Source: Paraburkholderia adhaesiva (GTDB taxonomy: Bacteria; Pseudomonadota; Gammaproteobacteria; Burkholderiales; Burkholderiaceae). Taken from it: a stretch of 64,000 bases of DNA. The notes beneath the pieces were generated by a model. The model made no database searches. It was not told the DNA's origin and saw nothing but the letters and a program-made list of their open reading frames with translations. The stretch covers positions 2,766,501 through 2,830,500 of the forward strand of contig NZ_JAJEJQ010000001.1 in NCBI RefSeq assembly GCF_021390575.1, given 5' to 3'. Every line of letters starts with the position of its first letter. Positions within the stretch are counted from its first letter, which is position 1. Shown here in pieces: positions 1-8,598 of this stretch. Position numbers and translations under genes: made by a program.

Positions 1-44
1 ACCGTGAAGCCTGCGAACCGTGTCGACAATGTTGCCCGATACGT

Positions 45-1244
45 TTAGAGACGCTCGATGATGCCCGCCGCGCCCATGCCGGTGCCGACGCACATCGTCA
101 CCATGCCGTACTTCAGGTTGCGGCGACGCAGGCCGTGCACGACGGTCGCGGCACGGATCGCCCCGGTCGCGCCGAGCGGGTGACCCAGCGCAATCGCACC
201 GCCGAGCGGGTTGATCTTCGACGGATCGAGACCGAGGTCCTGGATCACCGCCAGCGATTGCGCGGCGAATGCCTCGTTGAGTTCGATCCAGTCGATGTCG
301 TCCTGCTTCAACCCTGCGGCCTTCAGCGCTGCCGGAATCGCTTCCTTCGGGCCGATGCCCATGATCTCCGGCGGCACGCCACGCACCGCGAAACTCACGA
401 AGCGTGCGAGCGGCGTCAGGTTGAACTGCTTGAGCATCTTCTCAGAAACGACGATCAGCGCGCCCGCGCCATCCGACGTCTGCGAGCTGTTGCCCGCCGT
501 CACCGAACCCTTGTTGGCGAACACGGCGCGCAGCTTCGCGAGCCCTTCCATCGACGTGTCCGCGCGCGGACCTTCGTCGAGCGCCATCACGCGCTCCTTC
601 ACCTTCACTTCGCCGGACGCGAGATCCGGGTAGCGTTCGGCGATCGTGTACGGCGCGATCTCGTCGTTGAACTCGCCGGCCTGCTGCGCGGCGAGCGCGC
701 GGCGGTGCGACTCCACGGAGAACGCGTCCTGCGCCTCGCGGCTAACCTTCCAGCGCTCCGCGACCTTCTCGGCGGTCAGGCCCATACCGTAGGCGATGCC
801 GATGTTCTCGTTCGAATCGAAGATGTGCGGCGACATCGACGGCTTGTTGCCCATCATCGGCACCATGCTCATCGATTCGCAGCCGCCCGCGATCATCGCA
901 TCGGCTTCACCGACGCGAATGCGATCAGCCGCCATCGCCAGCGCGGTGAGGCCCGACGCGCAAAACCGGTTGACGGTCACGCCGCCCACCGTGTTCGGCA
1001 GGCCCGCCAGCAGCGCGCCGATGCGCGCCACGTTGAGGCCTTGCTCGGCTTCGGGAATCGCGCAGCCGACGATCGCGTCTTCGATCACCTTCGTGTCGAG
1101 ACCGGGCACCTGCGCCACGGCCGACTTGATCGCGTGGACGAGCAGCTCGTCCGGGCGGGTGTTCCTCAGCGCGCCGCGCGGCGCACGGCCGATGGGTGTG
1201 CGGCTCGCGGCGACGATGTATGCGTCCTGCAACTGTTTGCTCAT
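45..1244 (-). CDS. fadA: acetyl-CoA acyltransferase (beta-oxidation thiolase)
   Basis: Thiolase catalysing the last step of fatty-acid beta-oxidation: 3-oxoacyl-CoA is cleaved with CoA to acetyl-CoA and a shortened acyl-CoA in the cytoplasm. At 399 residues it has the normal family length. The nucleophilic cysteine lies in VNRFCASG (Cys95), the general base in GHPLGATG (His355) and the second catalytic cysteine in CVGTGMG (Cys385), so it should be active. It is the promoter-distal gene of a minus-strand cluster, 42 bp behind a bifunctional dehydrogenase/hydratase whose product it would cleave. Chain-length preference cannot be read from the sequence. A purely biosynthetic acetoacetyl-CoA thiolase is possible but less likely with these partners. 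Confidence 0.93.
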   Translation of the reverse strand: MSKQLQDAYIVAASRTPIGRAPRGALRNTRPDELLVHAIKSAVAQVPGLDTKVIEDAIVGCAIPEAEQGLNVARIGALLAGLPNTVGGVTVNRFCASGLTALAMAADRIRVGEADAMIAGGCESMSMVPMMGNKPSMSPHIFDSNENIGIAYGMGLTAEKVAERWKVSREAQDAFSVESHRRALAAQQAGEFNDEIAPYTIAERYPDLASGEVKVKERVMALDEGPRADTSMEGLAKLRAVFANKGSVTAGNSSQTSDGAGALIVVSEKMLKQFNLTPLARFVSFAVRGVPPEIMGIGPKEAIPAALKAAGLKQDDIDWIELNEAFAAQSLAVIQDLGLDPSKINPLGGAIALGHPLGATGAIRAATVVHGLRRRNLKYGMVTMCVGTGMGAAGIIERL

Positions 1245-1286
1245 CTGATACTCCAGTCCGTATCCAGTTCGTAGGGTGCGTGCCGC

Positions 1287-3728
1287 TTAGTTGCGTACCG
1301 GCTTGCCGGTCTGCAACATGCCCATGATGCGTTCCTGCGTCTTCTGCGTGCCGAGCAGCTCGACGAAAGCGCGGCGCTCAAGCATGAGCAACCATTCTTC
1401 ATCGACGGTGCTGCCCGCTTCGACATCGCCACCGCACACGGCTTCGGCGATGCGGCTCGCGATCAGGAAGTCGTGGTCGCTGATGAAGCGGCCGTCGCGC
1501 ATGCCGACCAGCGATGCCTTGATCGTCGCGATGACCGAGCGGCCGCCGACCGGAATCTGCGTCGCACGCAGCGGCGGACGGTAGCCCGCCTGGCTCATCG
1601 CGCGCGCTTCCTTCTTCGCCGCGTCGAGCAGCTCGAACACGTTGAAGACGATCGTGTCGGACGGCTTCAGATAGCCCATCGCACGCGCTTCGATCGCCGA
1701 GCCGGACACCTTCGCCATCGCGGCGTTTTCGAACGACTTCTGCAGGAATCGCAGCATGTCGCTCGGTGCGGCGCCGATTGCCTGCGCGGCATCCGCCGCA
1801 CGCAGCGCGGCTTCCTTCAGGCCACCGCCCGAAGGCACGAGACCCACGCCGACTTCGACGAGACCGACATAAGTCTCGACGTGCGCCACGCGCTTCGCGC
1901 TATGGAGCATCAGCTCGCAACCGCCGCCGAGCGCGATGCCCGACACGGCTGCCACGACCGGCACGTTGGCGTACTTCACGCGCATCATGCTGTCCTGGAA
2001 CTTCTTCACGAAAGGCTCGATGCCTTTCGCGCCGCCCATCATGAAGGCGGGCATGGCTTCTTCGAGGTTCGCCCCGGCCGAGAACGGTCCGCCCGGCGTG
2101 CCGAGCTTCAGCGACGTGGGCTGCCACACGACAACACCCTTGTAGCCGCCTTCCGCGATTTCGATCGCCTTCGTGAGGCCATCGAGCACGCCCGGGCCAA
2201 TCGTGTTCATCTTCGACTTGAACGAGACGATGACGACATCGTCCTCGCCAGCGCGGTCATCGGTCCAGGCGCGCACATGCTCGTTTTCGAAGAGCGTCTT
2301 GCCGAACGTCTTCGGATCGCGTGCACCGGTTTCACCGAGAAGCGCTGCACGGAACACCTGGCGCTCGTACACCGGCAGATTCGAGCGCGGCACGAAGCGC
2401 GCTTCAGCCGGCGACCAGGAGCCCTCGGCGCCATGCACGCCGCCGTTCGTGGCGACCGGACCTTCGAAGACCCACGCGGGCAGCGGCACATTCGAGAGCG
2501 CCTTGCCGGCTTCGATATCTTCCTTCACCCACTGCGCAACCTGCGTCCAGCCGGCGGCCTGCCAGCCTTCGAACGGGCCTTCGTTCCAGCCGAAACCCCA
2601 GCGGATCGCGAGATCGACATCGCGCGCGTTTTCGGCGATCGACTGCAGATGCACGCCGATGTAATGGAACACGTCGCGGAAAATCGACCACAGGAACTGG
2701 GCCTGCGGGTGCTCCGACTCGCGCAGCAGCTTCAGGCGCTCTGCGGGCGGACGCTTGAGGATGCGACCCACGAGTTCGTCGGCCTTACCGCCGCCGTCGA
2801 CGTACTCGCCCGTATTCGGGTCGAGCACCTTGATCGCCTTGCCTTCCTTGCGATAGAAACCGCCGCCCGTCTTCTGGCCGAGCGCGCCCTTCGCGACGAG
2901 ACCCGCCAGCACGGCCGGCGTCTCGTAGACCGGATGGAACGGATCGTCCTTCAGGTTGTCCTGCATCGTCTTGATGACGTGCGCGAGCGTATCGAGGCCC
3001 ACGACGTCGGCCGTGCGGAACGTCGCCGACTTCGCGCGGCCGAGGCGGCTACCCGTGAGATCGTCGACTTCATCGAATCGCAGACCGAACTTCTTCGCCT
3101 CAGCGACCACGGCCAGGATCGAGAACACACCGACGCGGTTCGCGATGAAGTTCGGCGTATCCTTCGCACGCACGACGCCCTTGCCGACCACGCTCGTCAG
3201 GAACGATTCGAGCTGGTCGAGAATTTCGGGCTTCGTCTGCGCGGTCGGGATCAGCTCGACCAGATGCATGTAGCGCGGCGGATTGAAGAAGTGCACGCCG
3301 CAAAAGCGTGCCTTCAGTTCAGCGTCGAAACCATGCGAGAGTTCGGTGATCGACAGGCCCGATGTATTCGTCGCGAAGATCGCATTCGGACCGATGTGCG
3401 GCGCGACCTTCTTGTAGAGGTCGTGCTTCCAGTCCATGCGTTCGGCGATCGCCTCGATCACCACGTCGCATTCCGCGAGCTTCGCGATGTCGTCTTCGTA
3501 GTTCGCGGGCGTGAGGTACTGCGCGTCGTCCTTCACGCCGAACGGCGCGGGCGAGAGCTTCTTGAGATTCTCGATCGCCTTGAGCGCGATGCCGTTCTTC
3601 GGACCTTCCTTCGCGGGCAGATCGAACAGCAGCACGGGCACGCGCGCGTTGATCAGGTGCGCCGCGATCTGCGCGCCCATCACGCCGGCGCCGAGCACAG
3701 CCACCTTGCGAATATTGAGATTGCTCAC
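1287..3728 (-). CDS. 3-hydroxyacyl-CoA dehydrogenase/enoyl-CoA hydratase fusion (FadN-type)
   Basis: Bifunctional beta-oxidation enzyme of 813 residues. The N-terminal half is an NAD-binding 3-hydroxyacyl-CoA dehydrogenase, with the Rossmann motif GAGVMG at residues 13-18 and the dehydrogenase C-terminal domain after it. The C-terminal part, from about residue 490, is a crotonase-fold enoyl-CoA hydratase with a GGGCELML stretch. This dehydrogenase-first order is the reverse of E. coli FadB and matches the Bacillus FadN layout. The gene lies between an acyl-CoA dehydrogenase (152 bp upstream) and the thiolase (42 bp downstream), so one cluster encodes the full degradative spiral. Assignment is by domain content and context; substrate range is inferred. 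Confidence 0.92.
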   Translation of the reverse strand: MSNLNIRKVAVLGAGVMGAQIAAHLINARVPVLLFDLPAKEGPKNGIALKAIENLKKLSPAPFGVKDDAQYLTPANYEDDIAKLAECDVVIEAIAERMDWKHDLYKKVAPHIGPNAIFATNTSGLSITELSHGFDAELKARFCGVHFFNPPRYMHLVELIPTAQTKPEILDQLESFLTSVVGKGVVRAKDTPNFIANRVGVFSILAVVAEAKKFGLRFDEVDDLTGSRLGRAKSATFRTADVVGLDTLAHVIKTMQDNLKDDPFHPVYETPAVLAGLVAKGALGQKTGGGFYRKEGKAIKVLDPNTGEYVDGGGKADELVGRILKRPPAERLKLLRESEHPQAQFLWSIFRDVFHYIGVHLQSIAENARDVDLAIRWGFGWNEGPFEGWQAAGWTQVAQWVKEDIEAGKALSNVPLPAWVFEGPVATNGGVHGAEGSWSPAEARFVPRSNLPVYERQVFRAALLGETGARDPKTFGKTLFENEHVRAWTDDRAGEDDVVIVSFKSKMNTIGPGVLDGLTKAIEIAEGGYKGVVVWQPTSLKLGTPGGPFSAGANLEEAMPAFMMGGAKGIEPFVKKFQDSMMRVKYANVPVVAAVSGIALGGGCELMLHSAKRVAHVETYVGLVEVGVGLVPSGGGLKEAALRAADAAQAIGAAPSDMLRFLQKSFENAAMAKVSGSAIEARAMGYLKPSDTIVFNVFELLDAAKKEARAMSQAGYRPPLRATQIPVGGRSVIATIKASLVGMRDGRFISDHDFLIASRIAEAVCGGDVEAGSTVDEEWLLMLERRAFVELLGTQKTQERIMGMLQTGKPVRN

Positions 3729-3880
3729 GTTGTTTCCTCCAGCGGATATGCAATGTCGAGCGGATTGGGAGTGTGCGCGGCGCTCTGTGTGCGTGACGCT
3801 TTACACGTCACTGCGGCGCCGCGTCTGGACATCGTGCGAGCGTGACGCGGTGAGAAACCGCGCCACACTTGCCAGGGCTT

Positions 3881-5668
3881 TTAGAACAGCGCTTCGTCGA
3901 CTTCCATGAGGGTCTTCGAGCCCGCGCGCGCCTGGCGAATCGCGGTGGCCGTTTCCGGCAGCAGCTTCGCGAAGTAGAAGCGCGCCGTGGCGAGCTTCGA
4001 CTTGTAGAACGGATCACCCGACGCTTCCTTGTCGAGCGCGATACGCGCCATGCGTGCCCAGAAATACGCGAACACGAGGTGACCCACCGTGCGCAGGTAC
4101 GGCACCGCTGCCGCGCCCACTTCGTCCGGGTTCTGCATGGCCTTCATGCCGATTTCCATCGTGAGCTTCGTCACCTTGTCGCCGATGTCGGCGAGCGGGT
4201 TCACGAACTCCTGCATTTCGGGCTTGATGCCTTCGGCTTCGATGAACTCGGTCACGATCTTGCCGAACTTCTTGAGCTTCGCGCCCATATCGCCGAGCAC
4301 CTTGCGGCCCAGCAGGTCGAGCGACTGGATCGTGTTCGTGCCTTCGTAGATCTGGTTGATGCGCGCATCCCGCACGTGCTGCTCCATGCCCCACTCGGAG
4401 ATGAAGCCGTGGCCGCCGAACACCTGCATGCCGAGGTTGGTGCTCTCGAATGCGTTGTCGGTGAGGAATGCCTTGATGATCGGCGTGAGCAAGGCGACGA
4501 GGTCGGCGGCTTCCTTGCGTTCGGATTCGTCGCTGTGCGACAGCTCGCGGTCGATCTGCAACGCCGACCAGTACGTGAACGCGCGACCGCCTTCGGCCCA
4601 GGCCTTCTGCGTGAGCAGCATGCGGCGCACGTCCGGATGCACGATGATCGGATCGGCGGCCTTCTCCGGCGCCTTCGGGCCGGTCAGCGCGCGCATCTGC
4701 AGACGGTCCTTCGCATACGCGAGCGAGTTCTGGTAAGCGATTTCGGTGAGGCCCAGACCCTGCATGCCGACGCCAAGGCGCGCAGCATTCATCATCACGA
4801 ACATGGCGTTCAAGCCCTTGTTCGGTTCGCCGACCAGCCAGCCCTTCGCACCGTCGAGATTCATCACGCAGGTTGCGTTGCCGTGGATGCCCATCTTGTG
4901 CTCGATCGAGCCGCACTTGATGCCATTGCGCGCACCCGGCTCGCCCGCTTCATTCGGCACGAACTTCGGCACGACGAAGAGCGAGATGCCCTTGGTTCCC
5001 GGCGGTGCGTCCGGCAGACGTGCGAGCACGAGGTGGACGATGTTGGCCGACATGTCATGCTCGCCGGCCGAGATGAAGATCTTCGTGCCGGAGATGGCAT
5101 ACGAGCCGTCCGCGTTCGGTTCGGCCTTCGTGCGCAGGAGGCCGAGGTCGGTGCCGCAGTGTGGTTCGGTCAGACACATCGTGCCGGTCCATTCGCCCGA
5201 GACGATTTTCGGCAGATAGATTTTCTGGAGTTCGGGTGTGCCGTGCGCGTGCAGGCACTCGTAGGCGCCGTGCGAGAGGCCCGGGTACATGCCCCATGCC
5301 TGGTTCGCCGAATTCAGCATCTCGTAGAGTGCGTTGTTCATGAACAACGGCAAGCCCTGACCGCCGAAGTCGGGATCGCAGGCGAGCGCGGGCCAGCCCG
5401 CCTCGATGAACTGCGCGTACGCCTCCTTGAAGCCGGTCGGCGTGGTAACGACGCCGTCACCGGCATACGTGCAGCCTTCGCGGTCGCCCACCTGGTTCAG
5501 CGGAAACAGCACCTCAGAGCAGAACTTGCCCGCTTCCTCGAGCACCTGGTTGATCGTGTCGGCGTCGATATCGGCGTGCTTCGGCATCTGCTTCACTTCG
5601 CCTTCCACGTTCAGCAGTTCGTGCAGCACGAACTGCATGTCGCGCAGCGGCGCGGTGTACTGTCCCAT
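3881..5668 (-). CDS. acyl-CoA dehydrogenase with C-terminal extension
   Basis: FAD-dependent acyl-CoA dehydrogenase that introduces the first double bond of beta-oxidation and passes electrons to electron-transfer flavoprotein. It has 595 residues, about 200 more than a short-chain enzyme; the extra C-terminal domain is typical of the long acyl-CoA dehydrogenases common in Proteobacteria. The probable catalytic base is Glu442 in IYEGTNTIQ. The FAD-binding middle domain shows TMCLTEPHCGTDLG at about residues 163-176. It is the first enzyme gene after the TetR regulator (81 bp gap) and precedes the dehydrogenase/hydratase and thiolase genes. It is probably the cluster's FadE equivalent, by function rather than by orthology to E. 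coli FadE. Confidence 0.92.
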   Translation of the reverse strand: MGQYTAPLRDMQFVLHELLNVEGEVKQMPKHADIDADTINQVLEEAGKFCSEVLFPLNQVGDREGCTYAGDGVVTTPTGFKEAYAQFIEAGWPALACDPDFGGQGLPLFMNNALYEMLNSANQAWGMYPGLSHGAYECLHAHGTPELQKIYLPKIVSGEWTGTMCLTEPHCGTDLGLLRTKAEPNADGSYAISGTKIFISAGEHDMSANIVHLVLARLPDAPPGTKGISLFVVPKFVPNEAGEPGARNGIKCGSIEHKMGIHGNATCVMNLDGAKGWLVGEPNKGLNAMFVMMNAARLGVGMQGLGLTEIAYQNSLAYAKDRLQMRALTGPKAPEKAADPIIVHPDVRRMLLTQKAWAEGGRAFTYWSALQIDRELSHSDESERKEAADLVALLTPIIKAFLTDNAFESTNLGMQVFGGHGFISEWGMEQHVRDARINQIYEGTNTIQSLDLLGRKVLGDMGAKLKKFGKIVTEFIEAEGIKPEMQEFVNPLADIGDKVTKLTMEIGMKAMQNPDEVGAAAVPYLRTVGHLVFAYFWARMARIALDKEASGDPFYKSKLATARFYFAKLLPETATAIRQARAGSKTLMEVDEALF

Positions 5669-5749
5669 GTCCTATCTCCAAAGTTCGAATGTTGCCAGTC
5701 CGGTACTTCTAAAACGCACTTCGCGCCGCTCGCTGCAAGCCTGTAGCCG

Positions 5750-6349
5750 TTAGCGGCTTTCGGTCTGATACGAACGAATCAGTTTTTCCAGCGCGGCCCA
5801 CGCATGATCGGCGGCGTCCGGCAGATGCAGGAAGCGGCCGTCGTGATGCAGACCGAGCGTCACGCTATACAGTTCGAAAAGCATCAGCGCGGGATCGGTG
5901 TCACGGCGCAGATGCCCTTCTTCGATCGCCTGCGAAATCGCCCGAAGCAGCGCGGTACGCCAGGTCGTGACGCTCGACACGAGCTGCTCGCGCACCTGGC
6001 TGTCCGCGCGATCGTCGTACTCGACCGCACCACTGATGTAGATGCAGCCCGTCGTGACTTCGTGAACGCGCTTCTCAAACCAGCGCGACAGCATCGCACG
6101 CAAGCGGGGCAAACCACGCGGCTCGTGCAGGCTCGGAAAGAAGACCTCTTCCTCGAATCGACGGTGATACTCGCGCACCACCTCGGTCTGCAGGTCGTCG
6201 CGCGATCCGAAATGCGCGAAGACGCCGCTCTTGCTCATCTGCATGCGCTCCGCAAGCAAACCGATCGTCAACCCTTCAAGTCCATCACGACTAGCCAGGT
6301 CGAGTGCTGCATCCAGAATCGCGGCTCGTGTCTGTTCGCCTTTTCGCAT
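5750..6349 (-). CDS. TetR-family regulator of the fatty-acid cluster
   Basis: One-component transcriptional repressor of 199 residues. The N-terminal TetR helix-turn-helix spans roughly residues 5-55 (RAAILDAALDLASRDG, then a recognition helix around MSKSGVFAHFGSRDDL). The remainder is the usual all-helical ligand-binding domain. It lies directly upstream of, and on the same strand as, the three beta-oxidation genes, and a perfect 18-bp palindrome lies 101 bp upstream of its start. From this I infer an acyl-CoA-responsive repressor of PsrA/FadR type controlling itself and the cluster. The ligand is inference; no sequence feature proves acyl-CoA binding. Confidence 0.88.
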   Translation of the reverse strand: MRKGEQTRAAILDAALDLASRDGLEGLTIGLLAERMQMSKSGVFAHFGSRDDLQTEVVREYHRRFEEEVFFPSLHEPRGLPRLRAMLSRWFEKRVHEVTTGCIYISGAVEYDDRADSQVREQLVSSVTTWRTALLRAISQAIEEGHLRRDTDPALMLFELYSVTLGLHHDGRFLHLPDAADHAWAALEKLIRSYQTESR

Positions 6350-6449
6350 AGCTCTATTTACCGTAACGAGGTGGCCGGTTCTTAGGCCGGAATAAAAGCG
6401 AACGGCCGTACTATTATTATGGGCAGCCGTCCGCGCAACAAGGACTTTA

Positions 6450-6467
6450 TTAGAAACCGGTTTCTAA
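6450..6467. promoter_or_regulatory. Palindromic operator upstream of the TetR gene (PsrA-like)
   Basis: Perfect 18-bp inverted repeat, TTAGAAACC followed by GGTTTCTAA, 101 bp upstream of the TetR start codon. Its core GAAAC-CG-GTTTC fits the published Pseudomonas PsrA consensus (G/C)AAAC-N2-4-GTTT(G/C). It is the only such palindrome seen in this intergenic region and is probably the regulator's autoregulatory operator. Confidence 0.65.
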
Positions 6468-6555
6468 CCGGCCTGACAATTTTGTCGTGTTGGGCGCCAG
6501 GCACAAGCGGACCAACTCTCGATTGCACCCTTTATGTTTCTTATGGCAGGCGCGC

Positions 6556-7935
6556 CTAGTCGTAGCCGCCGATAGTTATCAGCTTCATGACCGCACGATA
6601 GGTCGTATAGGCAAGCCAGCTCACCGTCCGCTCGCGCATCGGGCGGGCATCGTAGTGAGCCCGGTCGATCTGCGTGGCATCGTCGAACGCAGCCAGGATC
6701 GCATCGCGCAGTTCCTGGATCTGCGGGTGCAGCACCATCAGCACGTTCGCCTCGTTGTTGAGCACGAGGCTCAGCGCGTCGAGGTTCGACGAGCCCACGG
6801 TCCCCCATTTCGAATCGACGACGGCCACCTTTCCGTGCAGCAAGGTCTTTTCGTATTCGGCGATCTGCACACCCGCGCAAAGGAGCGCGCGATAGAGGAA
6901 CCGCACGCCGTAATCGAGGAGCTTGAACTCCTTTCGTCCGATCAATAAGCGCACCGTCACGCCCCGCCCCGCCGCTTCGATGAGCGCGCGCCGCAGCCGC
7001 CGCCCCGGCATGAAGTAGGGATTGGCGAGCAGCACTTCGTGGCGTGCCTGGCCGATTGCGTCGAGATAAACGCGCTCGATTGCGCGCCGGTTTACGACGT
7101 TGTCCCGCGCGACAAACGCCACACATGGCACGCGCGCGGTGCGTGGATCGCGAACGCTCGCGCGCAGGCGCGCACGCAGCCGCTCGACGATGCGCTCCGC
7201 ACGGCTGAGCGGCTCGGCGGGCGCCAGTTCGCGCAGCGCGTCATCCGCGGTTGGCACGGTGCGGCCCGTGCCTTGCCCGGTGGGATGCGGCGCCATGAAG
7301 CTCACGTTCGCGGGCACGCCGGGAAATCGCGGCTGCGCCGACGGAGCCGGCAACGGCGGCCGGAAGCCGAGCCGGATGCGGCGCCACTGTAGTTCGATCG
7401 CCTCGCGCACGTCTACGACCACAGGGCCGCTCAGTTCAACGGCAAAATCCCATCGCGGGAACGGCAACGCCTTGTCGTCGTGCACGAGGTCATCGACCAC
7501 GTTGATACCGCCGCAATAGGCGTATTGACTGTCGATCACCGCGAGCTTGCGGTGCGTCCGCGAAAAGCCAAAGCGGCCAAAGATATGCGGGTTGTAGACG
7601 CGATGCTCGACGCCTGCGGCCACCCAGTCGTCGAAGAGCGCGATGCGCGGGCTGCCGATGCCGTCGGTAATCACGCGCACTCGCACGCCGCGCGCAGCGG
7701 CGCGCAGGAGCGCCGCCGATACCGCGCGGCCGAGATCGTCGTCGTAGAAGATGTAGGTTTCGAGCGCGACGTCGCGCGTGGCCGCGTCGATCCGCTGGAT
7801 CATCGCGTCGAAGAGTTGCGCCCCCGAGCGGAACAGGCGCACATCATTGCCGCTTGTGTAGCGGTAGCGCGACCGGTAGCGTCGACCCAGCAGCAAGTCC
7901 TGCAACCGGACGGCGCGCCGCGGATCGATATCCAT
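6556..7935 (-). CDS. clsB: cardiolipin synthase B-like phospholipase D family protein
   Basis: Membrane-associated phosphatidyltransferase of the phospholipase D superfamily, 459 residues, probably making cardiolipin. Two HKD motifs are intact: His128-Lys130-Asp135 (HRKLAVID) and His367-Lys369-Asp374 (HGKVAVVD). It lacks the N-terminal transmembrane pair of ClsA and so resembles ClsB. The reading frame is open far upstream. I chose the ATG at 7935 because it overlaps the stop of the Nudix gene by one base (TGATG), a sign of translational coupling, and because the upstream extension is only a shadow of that gene. Phosphatidyl donor and acceptor cannot be read from sequence. Confidence 0.88.
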   Translation of the reverse strand: MDIDPRRAVRLQDLLLGRRYRSRYRYTSGNDVRLFRSGAQLFDAMIQRIDAATRDVALETYIFYDDDLGRAVSAALLRAAARGVRVRVITDGIGSPRIALFDDWVAAGVEHRVYNPHIFGRFGFSRTHRKLAVIDSQYAYCGGINVVDDLVHDDKALPFPRWDFAVELSGPVVVDVREAIELQWRRIRLGFRPPLPAPSAQPRFPGVPANVSFMAPHPTGQGTGRTVPTADDALRELAPAEPLSRAERIVERLRARLRASVRDPRTARVPCVAFVARDNVVNRRAIERVYLDAIGQARHEVLLANPYFMPGRRLRRALIEAAGRGVTVRLLIGRKEFKLLDYGVRFLYRALLCAGVQIAEYEKTLLHGKVAVVDSKWGTVGSSNLDALSLVLNNEANVLMVLHPQIQELRDAILAAFDDATQIDRAHYDARPMRERTVSWLAYTTYRAVMKLITIGGYD

Positions 7936-8411
7936 CACGCACGCGCCTCGCGAAGACGACCGGGCAGTTGCAGGATGGCTTCGCGATTCGACGACGAAAA
8001 GCACTTCGCGGCCGCCTCTTCGTAGGGCAACCAGAGATACGCAACGTGCTCGCGCGGAGCGAGCGTAACCGGCGTGCCATGCGGCACTTCGAGGCTGAAC
8101 CAGTGTTCCGTGTTGCGCGTTATGCCGGGCGCATAGCGATGCCGCCAGACCGGATAGATTTCGTACTCGATCTCGTGCCGCCAGTCGACAAGCGATGCGT
8201 CCGCCACACCGCCCGGCCCGACGACGATGCCGGTTTCCTCGGCCACCTCGCGCACGGCGGTATCGAGAAACGGCTCTTCCAGGTGGTCTTTGGAGCCTGT
8301 CACGGACTGCCAGAATCCGGGTCGGTCGGCGCGTTCGATGATCAGCACATCCAGCTGTGGTGTGTGAATGACGACGAGTACGGATTCCGGAATCTTCGGC
8401 GGCTTCGGCAT
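7935..8411 (-). CDS. nudB: Nudix hydrolase, dihydroneopterin triphosphate diphosphatase
   Basis: Nudix hydrolase of 158 residues, the size of E. coli NudB, which removes pyrophosphate from dihydroneopterin triphosphate in folate synthesis. The Nudix box lies at about residues 39-62 (GSKDHL...REVAEETGI), with one extra residue in the spacer before REVAEE compared with the canonical pattern. The preceding FWQSVTGS segment is characteristic of NudB. It follows aspS, as in many Proteobacteria, but a strong terminator separates the two. It is translationally coupled to clsB downstream. Function is assigned by similarity and synteny, and related (d)NTP substrates are possible. Confidence 0.86.
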   Translation of the reverse strand: MPKPPKIPESVLVVIHTPQLDVLIIERADRPGFWQSVTGSKDHLEEPFLDTAVREVAEETGIVVGPGGVADASLVDWRHEIEYEIYPVWRHRYAPGITRNTEHWFSLEVPHGTPVTLAPREHVAYLWLPYEEAAAKCFSSSNREAILQLPGRLREARA

Positions 8412-8490
8412 GGCTACGGTGCGTGGGTGGATTCTCGCGGCACGCGTTGGCGCTCACACGGGCCGCTAACGAAAATGTATCGCAAAAAGC

Positions 8491-8517
8491 AAAAAAGGCG
8501 CTCGATGCGCCTTTTTT
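8491..8517. terminator. Bidirectional rho-independent terminator after aspS
   Basis: Stem AAAAAAGGCGC / GCGCCTTTTTT with a TCGAT loop, so a U-tract forms on either strand. It lies 82 bp past the aspS stop codon and upstream of nudB, separating aspS from the nudB-clsB pair. Confidence 0.85.
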
Positions 8518-8598
8518 GTTTTCGCGTAGTTCTGTGCGGCGGCCCGCCTGGGAGCTCGCCGCCTGACGCGCTTATTACACGACTTACTGCGGCACGCC

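Noticed and set aside
3780..3850. Inverted repeat GTGACG...CGTCAC between the acyl-CoA dehydrogenase and dehydrogenase/hydratase genes
   Set aside because: Only a 6-bp stem without U-tract and unlike the PsrA-type palindrome; not distinguishable from chance.
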